The notes beneath the pieces were generated by a model. That model saw only the letters and a list, made by a program, of their open reading frames with translations, ran no database searches and was not told where the DNA came from. The translations under genes were made by a program, and so were the position numbers. From the NCBI GenBank assembly GCA_025997475.1, contig BNUQ01000022.1, forward strand, positions 1-30,817: a stretch of 30,817 bases of DNA, in the 5' to 3' direction. The DNA comes from Planctomycetales bacterium (lineage in GTDB: Bacteria > Planctomycetota > SZUA-567). This document shows positions 30,670-30,817 of this stretch, one piece after another (the stretch's first letter is position 1; each line of letters opens with the position of its first letter).

Positions 30670-30817
30670 TTATTTTTCTTCCCGCAACTTCCGCAGGAAA
30701 TAATCGCAGAGCACGTGTTCAAAATACGACCGCATTCCCGTGTCGGCGCCGGCTTGTAGATGTTCCGCCGCGCTCGTCCGGTCGCCGACCGCCAAGTTAT
30801 ACGCGCCCAAATAAAAC
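30670..30817 (-). CDS. C-terminal end of a TPR-type protein (partial)
   Basis: The window ends inside this gene. The visible 48 residues read FYLGAYNLAVGDRTSAAEHLQAGADTG, then MRSYFEHVLCDYFLRKLREEK and a stop. The pattern of a helical pair with LGxYNLAxGDxxxAxxxLxxA fits a final tetratricopeptide repeat, rather like the end of NlpI-type lipoproteins. It converges with the sugar operon; the gap of 56 bp holds no clear terminator. Confidence 0.6.
   Translation of the reverse strand, partial: FYLGAYNLAVGDRTSAAEHLQAGADTGMRSYFEHVLCDYFLRKLREEK

Noticed and set aside
1..30817. tRNA, rRNA or riboswitch genes
   Set aside because: No cloverleaf, rRNA or known aptamer pattern was recognised on reading; a covariance-model search would be needed to exclude them.

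Overview
The window reads as ordinary chromosome of a Gram-negative-type bacterium of moderately high GC. It carries ribosomal, purine, thymidylate, aspartate-pathway and ATP synthase genes, three predicted lipoproteins, an LPS/capsule-type nucleotide-sugar locus and very many AT-rich palindromic intergenic repeats. The FTLIELL pseudopilin without the usual Gly before the cleavage site, the ThyX-type thymidylate synthase, a NifX-like protein, a Na+-type ATPase c sequence and likely NrdR boxes fit an anaerobe, perhaps of the PVC group (Lentisphaerota/Kiritimatiellota-like). That placement is inference, because no rRNA or other decisive marker is present.

Layout. 1-2.3 kb: rplS with promoter and terminator, a lipoprotein, a HAD phosphatase. 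2.5-5.7 kb (minus strand): an NrdH-like redoxin behind paired NrdR-type boxes, purE, an IS5-like transposase remnant (plus strand), a pseudopilin, a phosphomannomutase. 5.9-9.1 kb: a GNAT acetyltransferase, then a minus-strand Fo-only ATP synthase cluster (AtpI-like, subunit a, and a fused protein of four c-subunit hairpins). 9.3-10.5 kb: asd, whose last codons lie in the terminal repeat of a MITE-like element. 11-13.4 kb: a short antitoxin-like ORF, a NifX-family protein, an orphan solute-binding protein and a DUF5618-like protein.

13.4-15.5 kb is a clearly AT-richer island of two genes, a radical SAM/SPASM protein and an FkbM methyltransferase. Each contains a long poly-C tract at a point where tract length decides the reading frame (11 C and 15 C). 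They look like a phase-variable modification cassette of the kind known from Campylobacter surface-glycan loci. Here the radical SAM gene is out of frame. The methyltransferase ORF is open only from a weak start, while its strong Shine-Dalgarno/ATG is out of frame.

15.6-25.4 kb: a double-thioredoxin-fold protein, an ExeA-like ATPase, a lipoprotein, cheW, a dipeptide epimerase, a cytosolic histidine kinase, a TolQ/MotA-type protein, purM (bracketed by nearly identical inverted repeats), a small lipoprotein and a conserved hypothetical with a pentapeptide repeat. 25.4-30.6 kb: thyX, a C-methyltransferase remnant, then a sugar operon of a YerE-like TPP enzyme, CDP-glucose 4,6-dehydratase and the iron-sulfur/PMP C3-dehydrase. 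Together these suggest a CDP-3,6-dideoxy sugar with a two-carbon branch (yersiniose type). The window ends in a partial TPR gene on the minus strand.

The strongest leads for new biology are the four-hairpin c subunit that lacks the canonical ion-binding carboxylate in every second helix, and the twin poly-C-switched radical SAM/FkbM cassette.
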